A DNA stretch of 64,000 nt from Candidatus Competibacter denitrificans Run_A_D11 (GTDB lineage: Bacteria; Pseudomonadota; Gammaproteobacteria; Competibacterales; Competibacteraceae): the NCBI RefSeq assembly GCF_001051235.1, contig NZ_CBTJ020000042.1, positions 62,001 through 126,000 of the forward strand, in the 5' to 3' direction. Each line of letters starts with the position of its first letter. Within the stretch, counting starts at the first letter, position 1. The translations under genes and the position numbers were made by a program. A model generated the notes under the pieces. The model was given only the letters and a program-made list of their open reading frames with translations. It had not been told where the DNA came from and did not search any database. Below are positions 44,266-52,713 of the stretch, piece by piece.

Positions 44266-46226
44266 GCGGCACTACCACACCGCAAGGGCGCTTGACCCGA
44301 CATTACAACCGACTGCTGGCCTGGAGCGCCGCGCCGTTATCGCTGGTCATCATCCTGCTCACTGCCCAGCAATTCTTTAACCAGCGGGAAAACGAACTCG
44401 GCCAACTGCATAAGATTGTCACCGAGCAGCGGGTGATGTTGAACGCCTTCATCAGAACCGCCAACTTGCATGTCAGTGCCATGCGTCGGCAGGCCGAGGA
44501 TTTTCTGACCACCGCCAGCGAGCGCCAGCCCAGCGAATGGCGGGCTTGGCTGGTGCCGAGTCAGATCGCGGTAGACGGCGCTGTTTTGACCACTCTCAGC
44601 CTCGATCCAGCCCAGCAGACCGCATTCAAAGCATTGAGCGGCACCATCATCGGCCGGATGGCACTCTTAAGCGAACCTGCGCGACAGGCTGAACTCGATA
44701 TGGCACTTGCGCTATTCGCGCTCCAGCGAGCCGATCATGCGACCACCCCATTCTTTCGCTGGAGCTATTATTTTTCCGGGCAGGAAGATTTCGTCACCGC
44801 TTTTCCCTGGCAAGACAACGCCGTAACGGTGAAATCGGCGCAGGCCAGCACCATTGAGAACGTACTTAAATATTGGTTTGCTTATGATGTGTATCGGCTG
44901 GCGACGCCGGAACGTAACCCGGACGGCAGCAGTTACTGGACGGACGTGTATCTGGATACCGCCGGCGCGGGGTTGATGGTCTCGCACGCGGCGCCGGTCT
45001 ACCAGCAAGGTCGTTATGTGGGGATGGTCGGCACTGATGTGCTGCTGGGCTTTCTCACTGAGTTATTGCAAAGTTTTAGCGAACGCTGGGGTCAAGTCTG
45101 GATCGTCAGTGAAACCGGCCAGGTGCTGGCCGATCCCGATCATCCTTACACCGCTGCCGATCAACGGGTCAGAACCTTGGCAGATGTTTTGCCAGAGTCA
45201 CTGCGTTCCGTGCCTATCAGCAGCTTGCTGCAATCGTCCGATGAATTTCGCCGCGTGGGCAGCGACTACCTGCACGCGCAGCGTCTGAAGTCGGCGCCCT
45301 GGTATCTGTTGCACAGCATTCCGTCCTCGGCTATCACCGCTCGCTTGTTGCCGCGTTTGTATCCGGCCCTGATCGTGATTGCCGGGCTGGCGCTGACGTT
45401 GCTTATCATTCATGACCTGTTGCGCCAGCGCTTTATCAAACCAGCCTTGGCGCTGGTCGATTATCTGCGGGCCGAATCGACCGGCCAATCGCTATCCGTA
45501 CCACCGGCCGTGCCCGTGCAGTGGCAACCCTGGTTTGAGGTGGTAACGACTACTTTTCAGAATAATCGAGGCTATTTGCAAACCATTCAGACTCTCAACG
45601 CCGATCTGGAACAGCGGGTCGAAGAGCGAACGCGGCAGTTGGAAAATGCCAACCGGGATCTTCGGCTGGAAATGGAAGTCCGCCAGCGCGTGCAGGACGC
45701 TTTGCGCGCGGCTAAGGTGGAGGTCGAACAGGCCAATCAAGCCAAGAGCACCTTGATGGCCAACATGAGCCACGAGTTGCGCACGCCGCTCAACAGTATC
45801 CTGGGTTACACCCAAATCCTGCTGCGTGACGCCGGTCTGAGCGACAAGCAGCGGGCGGGCGTCGAAACCATCCACCAGTCCGGCGAGCGACTGGCGGGTT
45901 TGATCAATGACTTGTTGGATCTGTCCAAACTGGCAGCACCGGATGTAGAAGGATTCGTGGCGCGGCGTGCAGCACGACCGGCGGCAGATTCTGGGGTATC
46001 TGATCTCATCCTCGATCAATGCTTTTTACCCCCCGCCTCGGACATCGCCGCGCTGCGGGTTCTCGCCCAGCGGGGCGATGTCAAGAGCCTACTGGTTCAG
46101 ATGGACGAATTGGAACAGCGCGATGCTGACTACCGGCCATTCGTCGAGCAATTGCGCGAGATGGCGCGCGCTTTTCAAGTCAACCAACTGGTGCGGTTGT
46201 TGAGCGATCCTCGGCTTCGATTCTGA
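44262..46226 (+). CDS. Truncated sensor kinase paralogue: Cache-HisKA without ATPase and receiver domains
   Basis: A 654-aa membrane protein, translationally coupled (ATGA overlap) to the preceding hybrid kinase. It has a first membrane helix (about residues 20-42), a periplasmic Cache-like sensor, a second helix (about 360-383), a coiled coil (about 445-500) and an intact HisKA dimerisation domain with the phospho-acceptor His in [13 protein letters not shown]. Directly after DLLDLSKL, where HK1 continues into HATPase and receiver, there are only about 25 linker residues, then the same terminal module ([18 protein letters not shown]). It cannot autophosphorylate alone; it may be trans-phosphorylated by or modulate the first kinase. 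Confidence 0.88.
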   Translation: MSGTTTPQGRLTRHYNRLLAWSAAPLSLVIILLTAQQFFNQRENELGQLHKIVTEQRVMLNAFIRTANLHVSAMRRQAEDFLTTASERQPSEWRAWLVPSQIAVDGAVLTTLSLDPAQQTAFKALSGTIIGRMALLSEPARQAELDMALALFALQRADHATTPFFRWSYYFSGQEDFVTAFPWQDNAVTVKSAQASTIENVLKYWFAYDVYRLATPERNPDGSSYWTDVYLDTAGAGLMVSHAAPVYQQGRYVGMVGTDVLLGFLTELLQSFSERWGQVWIVSETGQVLADPDHPYTAADQRVRTLADVLPESLRSVPISSLLQSSDEFRRVGSDYLHAQRLKSAPWYLLHSIPSSAITARLLPRLYPALIVIAGLALTLLIIHDLLRQRFIKPALALVDYLRAESTGQSLSVPPAVPVQWQPWFEVVTTTFQNNRGYLQTIQTLNADLEQRVEERTRQLENANRDLRLEMEVRQRVQDALRAAKVEVEQANQAKSTLMANMSHELRTPLNSILGYTQILLRDAGLSDKQRAGVETIHQSGERLAGLINDLLDLSKLAAPDVEGFVARRAARPAADSGVSDLILDQCFLPPASDIAALRVLAQRGDVKSLLVQMDELEQRDADYRPFVEQLREMARAFQVNQLVRLLSDPRLRF

Positions 46227-46581
46227 CGGATGGCTTTTGCAGTAGCGTTTGCCAAGCAATTTGGCGGTTGATTTTTCAACCCCCGCAATCGATTTATTCC
46301 CGCTTTCAGCCTATCCCAACCATTACCAAGATGTTGGGTTATTCCCAATATTTTGGGGATACCGACGACCCTCAGCAAGAATCACTTTAATAGCTGTATT
46401 GTTTTTTTCAAAAAATATATTGAAATCAAATGATTATATATTTTTTATGTTTTTTCGGCAATTTGGCGAAAGGTTTGCTTATGACGGAGTGAAGCCAATA
46501 TCAGTAAACAGCTAACTAAAAGCGCTGGGTTTATTGCTAACGATTGGCTAACAGAATTTCTCCTTTATCGAGGTAATGAGA
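46227..46581. other. Intergenic region, AT-rich in part
   Basis: 355 bases. It contains TTCCCAATATTTTG (46342-46355), the inverse of a 14-mer before the first kinase gene, within a TTGGG..CCCAA palindrome. The stretch 46390-46460 is AT-rich. No gene seen. Confidence 0.4.
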
Positions 46582-47622
46582 ATGGGTAACGAAAGCCAGA
46601 AATTACGTACCGATCACACACCTCTTTCGGTACTCAAAAAGCGTGACAATGCAGCAATGGAACGCCGCGATCAATACGTTGGCTCAACCAGCACAATAAC
46701 TGTCAAGTACGCTCTCGCATTTGATGATTTTGCCGCCAATGTCGCTCACAAATTGCGGCATTGGATTGTTTATCGAACCGATGGCGGCCGATTTGCCAGG
46801 GCATTGGTGCGTAAATCCGGTAGCTTGGAGAAGCTTCATCGATACTGGAATGAAAATAAAGTGCCCCCTGGCAGCTCTGTCAAGCTGGTGGCGACCTTAT
46901 ATCGGCGCCAAGACCCATTAGCTGCTAACCGCTGGATGATGGAAATGTTTTTCGAAAAACCCAGCGCTGATGAGATTAATTTTGATGAATCTGATGGGGA
47001 GATCGTGATTGTAAGGCGCAATCGAGTTAAGGAACTTCAAATGACCGCAATGAGTAAAATCATTCGTGTTGCGGTGTCATTTTCATACCAAAATTCTGTC
47101 AAGCCAGGCGAAGAATTTAATCGAATTTTGAAAATGGCGGGTATTGCAGAGCGTCTGGGTAGCCATAAAGCATGGGATTTGTGGTATTACAATTATAATC
47201 CGATGCGGGTTTACATTTTTAATTCGACTAATTCACAAAAGAAAGAGATGACAAAAGCAACAAATGGCGCCATGCCTTTTGATGGTCGGTGCGCTTATAC
47301 ATCATCGCATTGGAGAACGTATCCTTTTAGGGAAATGGCCCAAAAACATGGCCTAAAGGATTTGGTTGAAATGACCAACGGGGTTACGAAGGATGTGCTC
47401 ATGTACGACCAAAGAATGCTCACTGGTATTAACAAAATTAGCGCCGACCTTTCCAAGATACGATCTGGTGGCGGCACTCTTTATAAGAGTGCGTGGCCGT
47501 TCGTCGAGCACCTGCAAAAGCTTTTAGAGTCGCCTGACCATCTTTATTACGCTTACGATGGACCTGCCAAGGATAGAGGTATTTTCGAGAGAGCATTCAG
47601 GGTGTTTTCGAATACCGAATAG
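46582..47622 (+). CDS. Uncharacterised cytoplasmic protein
   Basis: A 346-aa protein without a recognised family. It has no signal peptide or membrane segment, is basic (many Arg/Lys) and contains aromatic-rich stretches such as AWDLWYYNYNPMRVYIFN and YTSSHWRTYPFREMAQKHG. Base composition is more AT-rich than the flanking signalling genes. ATG 46582 is chosen because GAGG at 46570-46573 is nine bases upstream; an ATG at 46576 would be too close. It is followed convergently by the sigma-54 regulator gene, and sits between it and the kinase pair. Confidence 0.7.
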   Translation: MGNESQKLRTDHTPLSVLKKRDNAAMERRDQYVGSTSTITVKYALAFDDFAANVAHKLRHWIVYRTDGGRFARALVRKSGSLEKLHRYWNENKVPPGSSVKLVATLYRRQDPLAANRWMMEMFFEKPSADEINFDESDGEIVIVRRNRVKELQMTAMSKIIRVAVSFSYQNSVKPGEEFNRILKMAGIAERLGSHKAWDLWYYNYNPMRVYIFNSTNSQKKEMTKATNGAMPFDGRCAYTSSHWRTYPFREMAQKHGLKDLVEMTNGVTKDVLMYDQRMLTGINKISADLSKIRSGGGTLYKSAWPFVEHLQKLLESPDHLYYAYDGPAKDRGIFERAFRVFSNTE

Positions 47623-47695
47623 CAATGCCGGTTTTTAAATCGCTCAAAGCGGCTGATTCCAATAGGCTGACGGCAGATTCGCCAAGTCTCCAACT

Positions 47696-49480
47696 TCAAG
47701 CCTCGAAGCCGCCGCGCTTGCGCTCAATGCCGAGCTTTTTCATCCGCGCCTCCAGCGTGGTTGGCTTCAGGCCGAGCAGGCGTGCGGCGCCATGCTCGCC
47801 ACTGACCCGCCAGCTAGTGGTTTCCAGCGCCTTGAGAATGTGCTCGTACTCCATTTCCTCCAGGGTCAAAACCGACACCTTGCCTGGCCCGGCCTCGGCT
47901 GTGGGTTCGCGTAACCAGTCGCCAAATTCTAGCGTTGAACTCCGGCTGATGATCACTGCGCGTTCGATCACATGCTGCAATTCCCGCACATTGCCTGGCC
48001 AGGAATAAGCTTGCAGCCGCGCCAGCGTCGCCAGCGGTACTGTGTCGATGCTCTTACCGAGGCTGGCTGCGTATTTCTGAACAAAATGGCGCACCAGCAG
48101 CGGAATATCCTCGCGCCGCGAGCGCAGCGCGGGCGATTCCACCGGAAACACGTTCAATCGATAGTACAAATCAGCGCGAAATTGCCCTTCACGGCAGCGT
48201 TGGGCTAAATCACGATTGGTGGCGGCAATCACCCGCACGTCGGTTTTTAGTGTTTGCGAGCCGCCCACCCGCTCGAATTCGCCTTCCTGCAACACCCGCA
48301 GCAGCTTGGCTTGCAAGTCCAGCGGTAGCTCGCCCACTTCATCAAGGAATAAAGTGCCGCCGTTGGCCAGTTCGAAGCGGCCGATCTTGCGGGTCAGTGC
48401 GCCGGTGAACGCGCCTTTTTCATGGCCGAACAGCTCGCTTTCGGCCAGGCTGGCCGCAATCGCCGCGCAGTTTAACTTGATCAACGGCTTAGCCTGGCGG
48501 GTGCTGCGGTTGTGGATGGCGCGTGCGATCAGTTCCTTGCCGGTGCCAGTTTCGCCGGTAATCAGCACGGTAGCCTGTGTGCCTGCGACGGCTTCCACCT
48601 CTTGTAGGACAGCGCGCAACGCCGTCGAGGCGCCGATCATTTCCTCGAAATCGTGTTCGGCTTGAATTTCATCTCGTAGGTAAAGGTTTAAGCCATGTAA
48701 GCGGTTGAACTCGGCTTCCGCCTGCTGACGGGCTTCGATGTCGCGCAGGATCATCGTATAAAACGGCTGTCCGGTGACGAGGGTCCGTGACAGTGTTGCC
48801 TCAATGGGAAAAGGCTGTCCGTTGCCCCGAAGCGCCTGCAAACCCTCTGGCAGCCAGAGCCGGGCTTCACTTTGCCGCTGATAGTCATGCACCACTTGGC
48901 GCAGTGGCGCGGCCAGAAGGGTATCCAGGGGTTGGCCCAATACCTCGGCAGCGTTGCAACCAAACATCGCTTCAGCGGCAGGGTTAAACAGGGTGATCAG
49001 GCCATCGGCATCGAAAGTCAGAATCGCATCCATGGCGCTGGTTACCAAGGCCGATAGCCGTGCCTCGCGCTCCGCCAGGGTGCGCTTGAGTTGTTGCAGC
49101 GTCAGGTGGGTGTGGACGCGAGCCAGCACTTCTTCATGCTGGAAGGGTTTGGTAATGTAATCCACTGCGCCAAGCTGTAATCCCCTGATTTTATCCACCG
49201 TATCGCTTAAGGCGCTCATGAAGATGATGGGGATCGCTTGGGTCTCCGGCTGCTCCTTTAAGCGGCGACAGGTTTCAAAACCGTCAATACCCGGCATCAT
49301 CACATCCAGCAAGATAAGATCAGGTTGGGCATAGGCCGCTCGTTCTAGTGCGCTCTCACCATCTTCAGCCACTAAAACGCTATAGCCCGCAGCGCTCAGG
49401 ACTTCGTACAAAACACCGAGATTCGCTGGCGTGTCATCGACCATCAAAACGGCGGGGGCTGACTGAGCAATATCGGTCAT
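47696..49480 (-). CDS. Sigma-54-dependent response regulator (REC-PAS-AAA+-HTH)
   Basis: A 594-aa transcription activator. The N-terminal receiver has the phospho-acceptor Asp in LILLDVMMPGIDG, followed by ALSDT and YITKPF. A PAS domain (about residues 135-250) comes next, then an AAA+ domain with Walker A GETGTGKE, the sigma-54 contact loop GAFTGA, and a C-terminal Fis-type helix-turn-helix (GAARLLGLKPTTLEARMKKL). It would activate sigma-54 promoters on phosphorylation. No adjacent kinase is on the same strand; the hybrid kinase and its truncated paralogue 1.5-6.5 kb away are plausible partners. Confidence 0.93.
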   Translation of the reverse strand: MTDIAQSAPAVLMVDDTPANLGVLYEVLSAAGYSVLVAEDGESALERAAYAQPDLILLDVMMPGIDGFETCRRLKEQPETQAIPIIFMSALSDTVDKIRGLQLGAVDYITKPFQHEEVLARVHTHLTLQQLKRTLAEREARLSALVTSAMDAILTFDADGLITLFNPAAEAMFGCNAAEVLGQPLDTLLAAPLRQVVHDYQRQSEARLWLPEGLQALRGNGQPFPIEATLSRTLVTGQPFYTMILRDIEARQQAEAEFNRLHGLNLYLRDEIQAEHDFEEMIGASTALRAVLQEVEAVAGTQATVLITGETGTGKELIARAIHNRSTRQAKPLIKLNCAAIAASLAESELFGHEKGAFTGALTRKIGRFELANGGTLFLDEVGELPLDLQAKLLRVLQEGEFERVGGSQTLKTDVRVIAATNRDLAQRCREGQFRADLYYRLNVFPVESPALRSRREDIPLLVRHFVQKYAASLGKSIDTVPLATLARLQAYSWPGNVRELQHVIERAVIISRSSTLEFGDWLREPTAEAGPGKVSVLTLEEMEYEHILKALETTSWRVSGEHGAARLLGLKPTTLEARMKKLGIERKRGGFEA

Positions 49481-49516
49481 GGTGAAGACCTCGACATGTC
49501 TTGATCGGCTAGCTGC

Positions 49517-50011
49517 TTATAACAAACCGGTGATTTCTTTGGTAAACACCTCAGGGGTGGACTCACCGAGAATGCGAGTGCGAATGATACCTTTGCGGTC
49601 AATGATATAGGTGACGGGTAGCGCCATGACTTGATATTGGCGCGTCACCTCGCCCTGAGTATCCAGCAGCACATCGTAGGAGATGCCGAGTTGTGTAACG
49701 AATGGCCGCACCGTTTCCGCCGGTTGCAGCACATTCACCGCTAAAATCACCAAGCCCCGGTCGTGATATTGGCGATAAACCGGCTCCAGCGCGGTCATTT
49801 CGCTGCGGCAAGAGGGGCACCAATCCGCCCAGAAGCGGATAGCAACCACTTGATTAGCATACTGTTCCGGGAAATGACTGGTGACGCCATCCAGCCGATT
49901 CAGCGTGAAAGCCGGTGCGGCTGTGCCGATCCTGAGCAGGGGAGATTCTGCCTCGCAGCCGACGAGTAGCACGAGCAGTAGAAGGGTCAACAGCGGTTGA
50001 GCAGCCATCAT
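49517..50011 (-). CDS. TlpA-like thioredoxin-fold lipoprotein
   Basis: A 164-aa exported protein with a short hydrophobic leader ending in a lipobox (LLVGC, Cys19) and a thioredoxin domain of the TlpA/ResA class. The active site is WADWCPSCRSEM (C-P-S-C), with the TlpA-type VIAIRFWADWCPSC entry and a cis-proline in VMALPVTYIIDRKG. It is probably a periplasmic thiol-disulfide reductant, outer- or inner-membrane anchored. It could assist cytochrome c or copper protein maturation. Neighbours are regulators, so its target is not shown by context. Confidence 0.88.
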   Translation of the reverse strand: MMAAQPLLTLLLLVLLVGCEAESPLLRIGTAAPAFTLNRLDGVTSHFPEQYANQVVAIRFWADWCPSCRSEMTALEPVYRQYHDRGLVILAVNVLQPAETVRPFVTQLGISYDVLLDTQGEVTRQYQVMALPVTYIIDRKGIIRTRILGESTPEVFTKEITGLL

Positions 50012-50094
50012 GAGAACAACCTATCGGTCAAAGGAATACGAACGGGTGGCTCTGGTACCGAGTAAGCGTAACCGATTTTGCCGGGGTAGAGGCG

Positions 50095-50757
50095 ATGCGA
50101 GTGTTGCTGGTGGAAGATGATTCGATGATCGGGGAGAGCTTGCGCAAGGGGTTGCGCCTGGAGGGTTTTACCGTTGATTGGGTGCAGGATGGCCGTAGCG
50201 CGGAACTGGCGCTGGAGACGACCGACTATGCCTTGGTGCTGCTGGATTTGGGTCTGCCGAAAAAGGATGGTTTGAGCGTGCTGCGCGGTTGGCGGCAGCG
50301 GGATGTCACAACGCCTGTGTTGATTCTGACCGCCCGCGATGCGGTGCCGGATCGGGTGGCGGGCTTGGATAGCGGCGCGGATGATTATCTGGTCAAGCCG
50401 TTTGATTTAAGCGAACTGCTGGCGCGGATGCGGGCTTTGTTGCGGCGGCAAGCGGGCCGGGCGCGGGGCTGGGTGGAAATTGGCGCGTTGCGGCTCGATC
50501 CCGTGGCGCATACCGTTGAATATCAAGGCGAAGCCGTTGCTCTCTCGGCGCGAGAATTTGCCTTGCTCCATGCCTTGGTGGATTCGCCGCGTGCGGTGCT
50601 GTCCAGGGAGCAGTTAGAGGAACGCTTGTACGGCTGGGGCGAGGAGGTGGAGAGCAACGCCGTCGAGGTTCACGTCCATAATCTACGGCGCAAGCTGAGT
50701 CCGCACATCATCCGCACCGTGCGTGGGGTGGGCTATCGGCTGGGGGAAACTGGCTGA
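50095..50757 (+). CDS. OmpR/QseB-type response regulator
   Basis: A 220-aa regulator: receiver with phospho-acceptor Asp in LVLLDLGLPKKDG, the conserved LTARD threonine and LVKPFD lysine, followed by an OmpR-type winged helix (LSAREFALLHALV, EVHVHNLRRKL and RTVRGVGYRLGE). Length and motifs resemble QseB/TctD regulators. The start follows a GAGG site. No histidine kinase follows on the same strand, where such a partner usually lies; the next region holds an eroded remnant gene. Confidence 0.93.
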   Translation: MRVLLVEDDSMIGESLRKGLRLEGFTVDWVQDGRSAELALETTDYALVLLDLGLPKKDGLSVLRGWRQRDVTTPVLILTARDAVPDRVAGLDSGADDYLVKPFDLSELLARMRALLRRQAGRARGWVEIGALRLDPVAHTVEYQGEAVALSAREFALLHALVDSPRAVLSREQLEERLYGWGEEVESNAVEVHVHNLRRKLSPHIIRTVRGVGYRLGETG

Positions 50758-50855
50758 TCAGTGCTGGGGCCATGTGAATCCAAGCAGAGCGCCAGGCGTT
50801 TGCCCAGGGCTGTTACTGCTCGTTCGATCAGGAAAATTTCAAGGGATACCGCGCT

Positions 50856-51060
50856 GTGCGTCGTCATAACATTCTGTTTTATATTGCAGCGAGTGGATTG
50901 GTCAGTCTCTCTTTCTCATCGCTGGTGCTGGCCGCCAGCCTGAACGACACCGGCCAGCAGCTTTGGTACAACGGCTCGGCGATGGTCGCAATGGGCCATG
51001 CTGCTGTTGACCGTACTGCTTGGCATAGGTGGTTGGATGCGGCGGCGGGTAATGTTCTGA
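50856..51060 (+). pseudogene. Remnant of an exported protein with an IPTL-CTERM-like tail (frameshifted)
   Basis: From GTG 50856 a signal peptide (ILFYIAASGLVSLSFSS, ending VLAAS) is followed by SLNDTGQQLWYNG. In the +1 frame, ending at 51060, the codons read WSQWAM, then a hydrophobic run LLLTVLLGIGG, then WMRRR, matching the IPTL-CTERM sorting-signal plan (WAM motif, hydrophobic stretch, Arg-rich end). The two frames do not join: the tail frame is closed upstream at 50943. This looks like an exosortase-type cargo protein whose middle was deleted and whose ends are now out of frame. It may still produce a 70-aa product ending at 51068. Confidence 0.5.
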
Positions 51061-51063
51061 AGG

Positions 51064-51097
51064 CATAAAAAATCCGGCCCGTTTTATGACGGGCCGG
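51064..51097 (-). terminator. Terminator after the Rpn-family gene
   Basis: A 9-bp perfect stem CCGGCCCGT / ACGGGCCGG with a loop of six bases. On the minus strand it is followed by ATTTTTTATG, so it ends transcription of the rpn-type gene 76 bases before; it may also act on the plus strand. Confidence 0.75.
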
Positions 51098-51172
51098 GTT
51101 GCAAATACAGCGACCGCCTAAATCAGAGGCCGTAAGCTAAAGCATTGGCCAGCATCATTGGCTTCAGAGCGC

Positions 51173-52303
51173 CTAATCCAGCAACTTCGGTAGCCGCTCA
51201 AGCAACTCCGCACCCGATTCACACTGGATCAACCAGTCGCCGATGTGCGCCAATCGCTCGCGGTCATGAATGCGATCTAGCCAAAGGGCAAGCTGGTTCG
51301 CCGTTGCCTCTCCAAAACGGAGACGAGTCAGACGCACATAAGTTTCCCGTTCGCCGACCAAGTAGCCGCGTTCTAAGCCTTGCTCCAAGCCTTGCTCCAA
51401 GCCTTGCTCCAAGCCTTGCTCCAAGCCTTGCTCCAAGCCTTGCTCCAAGCCTTGCTCTAAGCCTTGCTCTAAGCCTTGCTCTAAGCCTTGCTCCAAGCCT
51501 TGTTCCAAGCCTTGTTCTAAGCCTTGCGCGATACCCTGCCTAAAACCTTCCTGCTTCCAGCGCTCGGTCCAACTTCGCATCCGCTCTTCTAACATGCTCG
51601 TCACCTCATACAAGTGATCTATTCCGGTGAGTTGTTCTTCGGGAAATTGTACGCGCACCAGCAGCGTTTTCAGCCAGGCCAGCAGAGCCTTGTCCAGTTC
51701 TGGGTGTTGCTGAATCGCCGGAATTACCTCTTGAAGGACCCGTAGAATATCCGCCGGTTCCTGGCAATGTTCCAATCGGAATAAGGCCGCCACCAGATTA
51801 CGCGGCAAGCGTAGATCCTGCTCACTGTAGCGGCCTTCATCCAGCAGTAAAAACTCAAAGCGCGGCTGATAGGGCGCCAATCCCGGCAGCGTTTCCAGCA
51901 AATCGGCCAGTTGGGTGCTGGCGCGCCAACGCGGCGCACCGTTGTAGAGCACAATCGGCAGTACTGGCGGCAGTTTGCCATTAGGCAGCAGTTGTTGCTG
52001 TTCCAGCAGCTCCAAATAAAGCAGCCCCAGGTACACCCACAACCGCAGCGGCATCCACCGATCGATGCTGGATTGGAATTCCAGCAGGATCAGCACATAC
52101 AACCAGTGATCGCGTAACTTCACCCGCCAGATGACATCGCTCTGCCGCCAGCCCAGTTGAGGTGTCACAAAATGCACATTGCGCTTTTCCAGGGTGCTGA
52201 AATCCAGTTCAGCCACCCACGGCTGCGGCACGAAACCTTTCAATAAATCTTCAATGAGCCGAGGTTGCGAGAACAGTTTTTTATAGGCCGGATCATAGAT
52301 CAT
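51173..52303 (-). CDS. Rpn/YhgA-like family putative nuclease with tetrapeptide repeat
   Basis: A 376-aa member of the Rpn (recombination-promoting nuclease, PD-(D/E)XK, once called transposase_31) family. The N-terminus MIYDPAYKKLFSQPRLIEDL and the nuclease core DVIWRVKLRDHWLYVLILLEFQSS are typical. After about residue 265 comes a run of 12 LEQG units and one LERG, encoded by a 12-bp tandem repeat, then a normal C-terminal tail. Rpn proteins are RecA-independent recombination nucleases, often near mobile or eroded DNA. Just upstream is a half-length darP. Confidence 0.88.
   Translation of the reverse strand: MIYDPAYKKLFSQPRLIEDLLKGFVPQPWVAELDFSTLEKRNVHFVTPQLGWRQSDVIWRVKLRDHWLYVLILLEFQSSIDRWMPLRLWVYLGLLYLELLEQQQLLPNGKLPPVLPIVLYNGAPRWRASTQLADLLETLPGLAPYQPRFEFLLLDEGRYSEQDLRLPRNLVAALFRLEHCQEPADILRVLQEVIPAIQQHPELDKALLAWLKTLLVRVQFPEEQLTGIDHLYEVTSMLEERMRSWTERWKQEGFRQGIAQGLEQGLEQGLEQGLEQGLEQGLEQGLEQGLEQGLEQGLEQGLEQGLEQGLERGYLVGERETYVRLTRLRFGEATANQLALWLDRIHDRERLAHIGDWLIQCESGAELLERLPKLLD
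51373..51528. repeat. 12-bp tandem repeat, 13 units, within the Rpn-type gene
   Basis: The unit contains AAGCCTTG with variable C/T at two positions, and starts every 12 bases at 51375, 51387, 51399 and on to 51519 (13 copies). On the coding strand it encodes Leu-Glu-Gln-Gly. Unit variants (CTCC, CTCT, TTCC, TTCT) show that it has accumulated changes. Gain or loss of units keeps the reading frame. Confidence 0.95.
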
Positions 52304-52353
52304 AACGGTATAGTCGTTGCGAAACCTAGACGGAAATTAACCGTATGAGTGAC

Positions 52354-52671
52354 CTATTTTGTGCGGAAAGCGGCCAAGGCGGTGCGAATCCCTTCAACTT
52401 CTGCCTCATCCAAACCTCGCATCAACTTACCGATAAATTGCAGTTGCCGTTTATGCGCCCCACGTTGTGGCATCGCTTGAGCCGCTTTGACGGCCGCCAG
52501 CAACTCATCGCTGAGCGGCATCTGTTTTAGCTGGGTTGCGGACAATTTGACCACCGCTTCGCCCAAACTCTGCAACGCAGTGGCTTCCCGCTTGAGTTGG
52601 CTTTTGCTGGGCGGGCGCGGCGACTCCATCTCATACGATTCATCATCAAAAAAGGGATCGTTTTGCGTCAT
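52354..52671 (-). pseudogene. darP: Truncated ribosome-associated protein DarP (YjgA, DUF615)
   Basis: DarP (YjgA) helps assemble the 50S subunit. The visible 105 aa (PPSKSQLKREATALQSLGEA, GAHKRQLQFIGKLMRGLDE) match the N-terminal half of the family, whose members are usually about 170-200 aa. It ends in a stop after ALAAFRTK, where the family continues for another 70-80 residues. Only 50 bases separate it from the Rpn-type gene, leaving no room for the missing half. The gene is probably truncated, although the remaining fragment could still be made. Confidence 0.78.
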
Positions 52672-52713
52672 TTGGAGTCGCTACGCTCAGGCAATAAGAA
52701 GTCAAAGGGGCAG

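Noticed and set aside
51375..51528. Tandem repeats considered as a possible CRISPR array
   Set aside because: Units are 12 bp, contiguous and without spacers, and they are in frame within a coding gene.
51145..51543. Plus-strand frame rich in Ser-Leu-Ala-Pro repeats
   Set aside because: It is the antisense shadow of the LEQG repeat in the Rpn-type gene on the minus strand.
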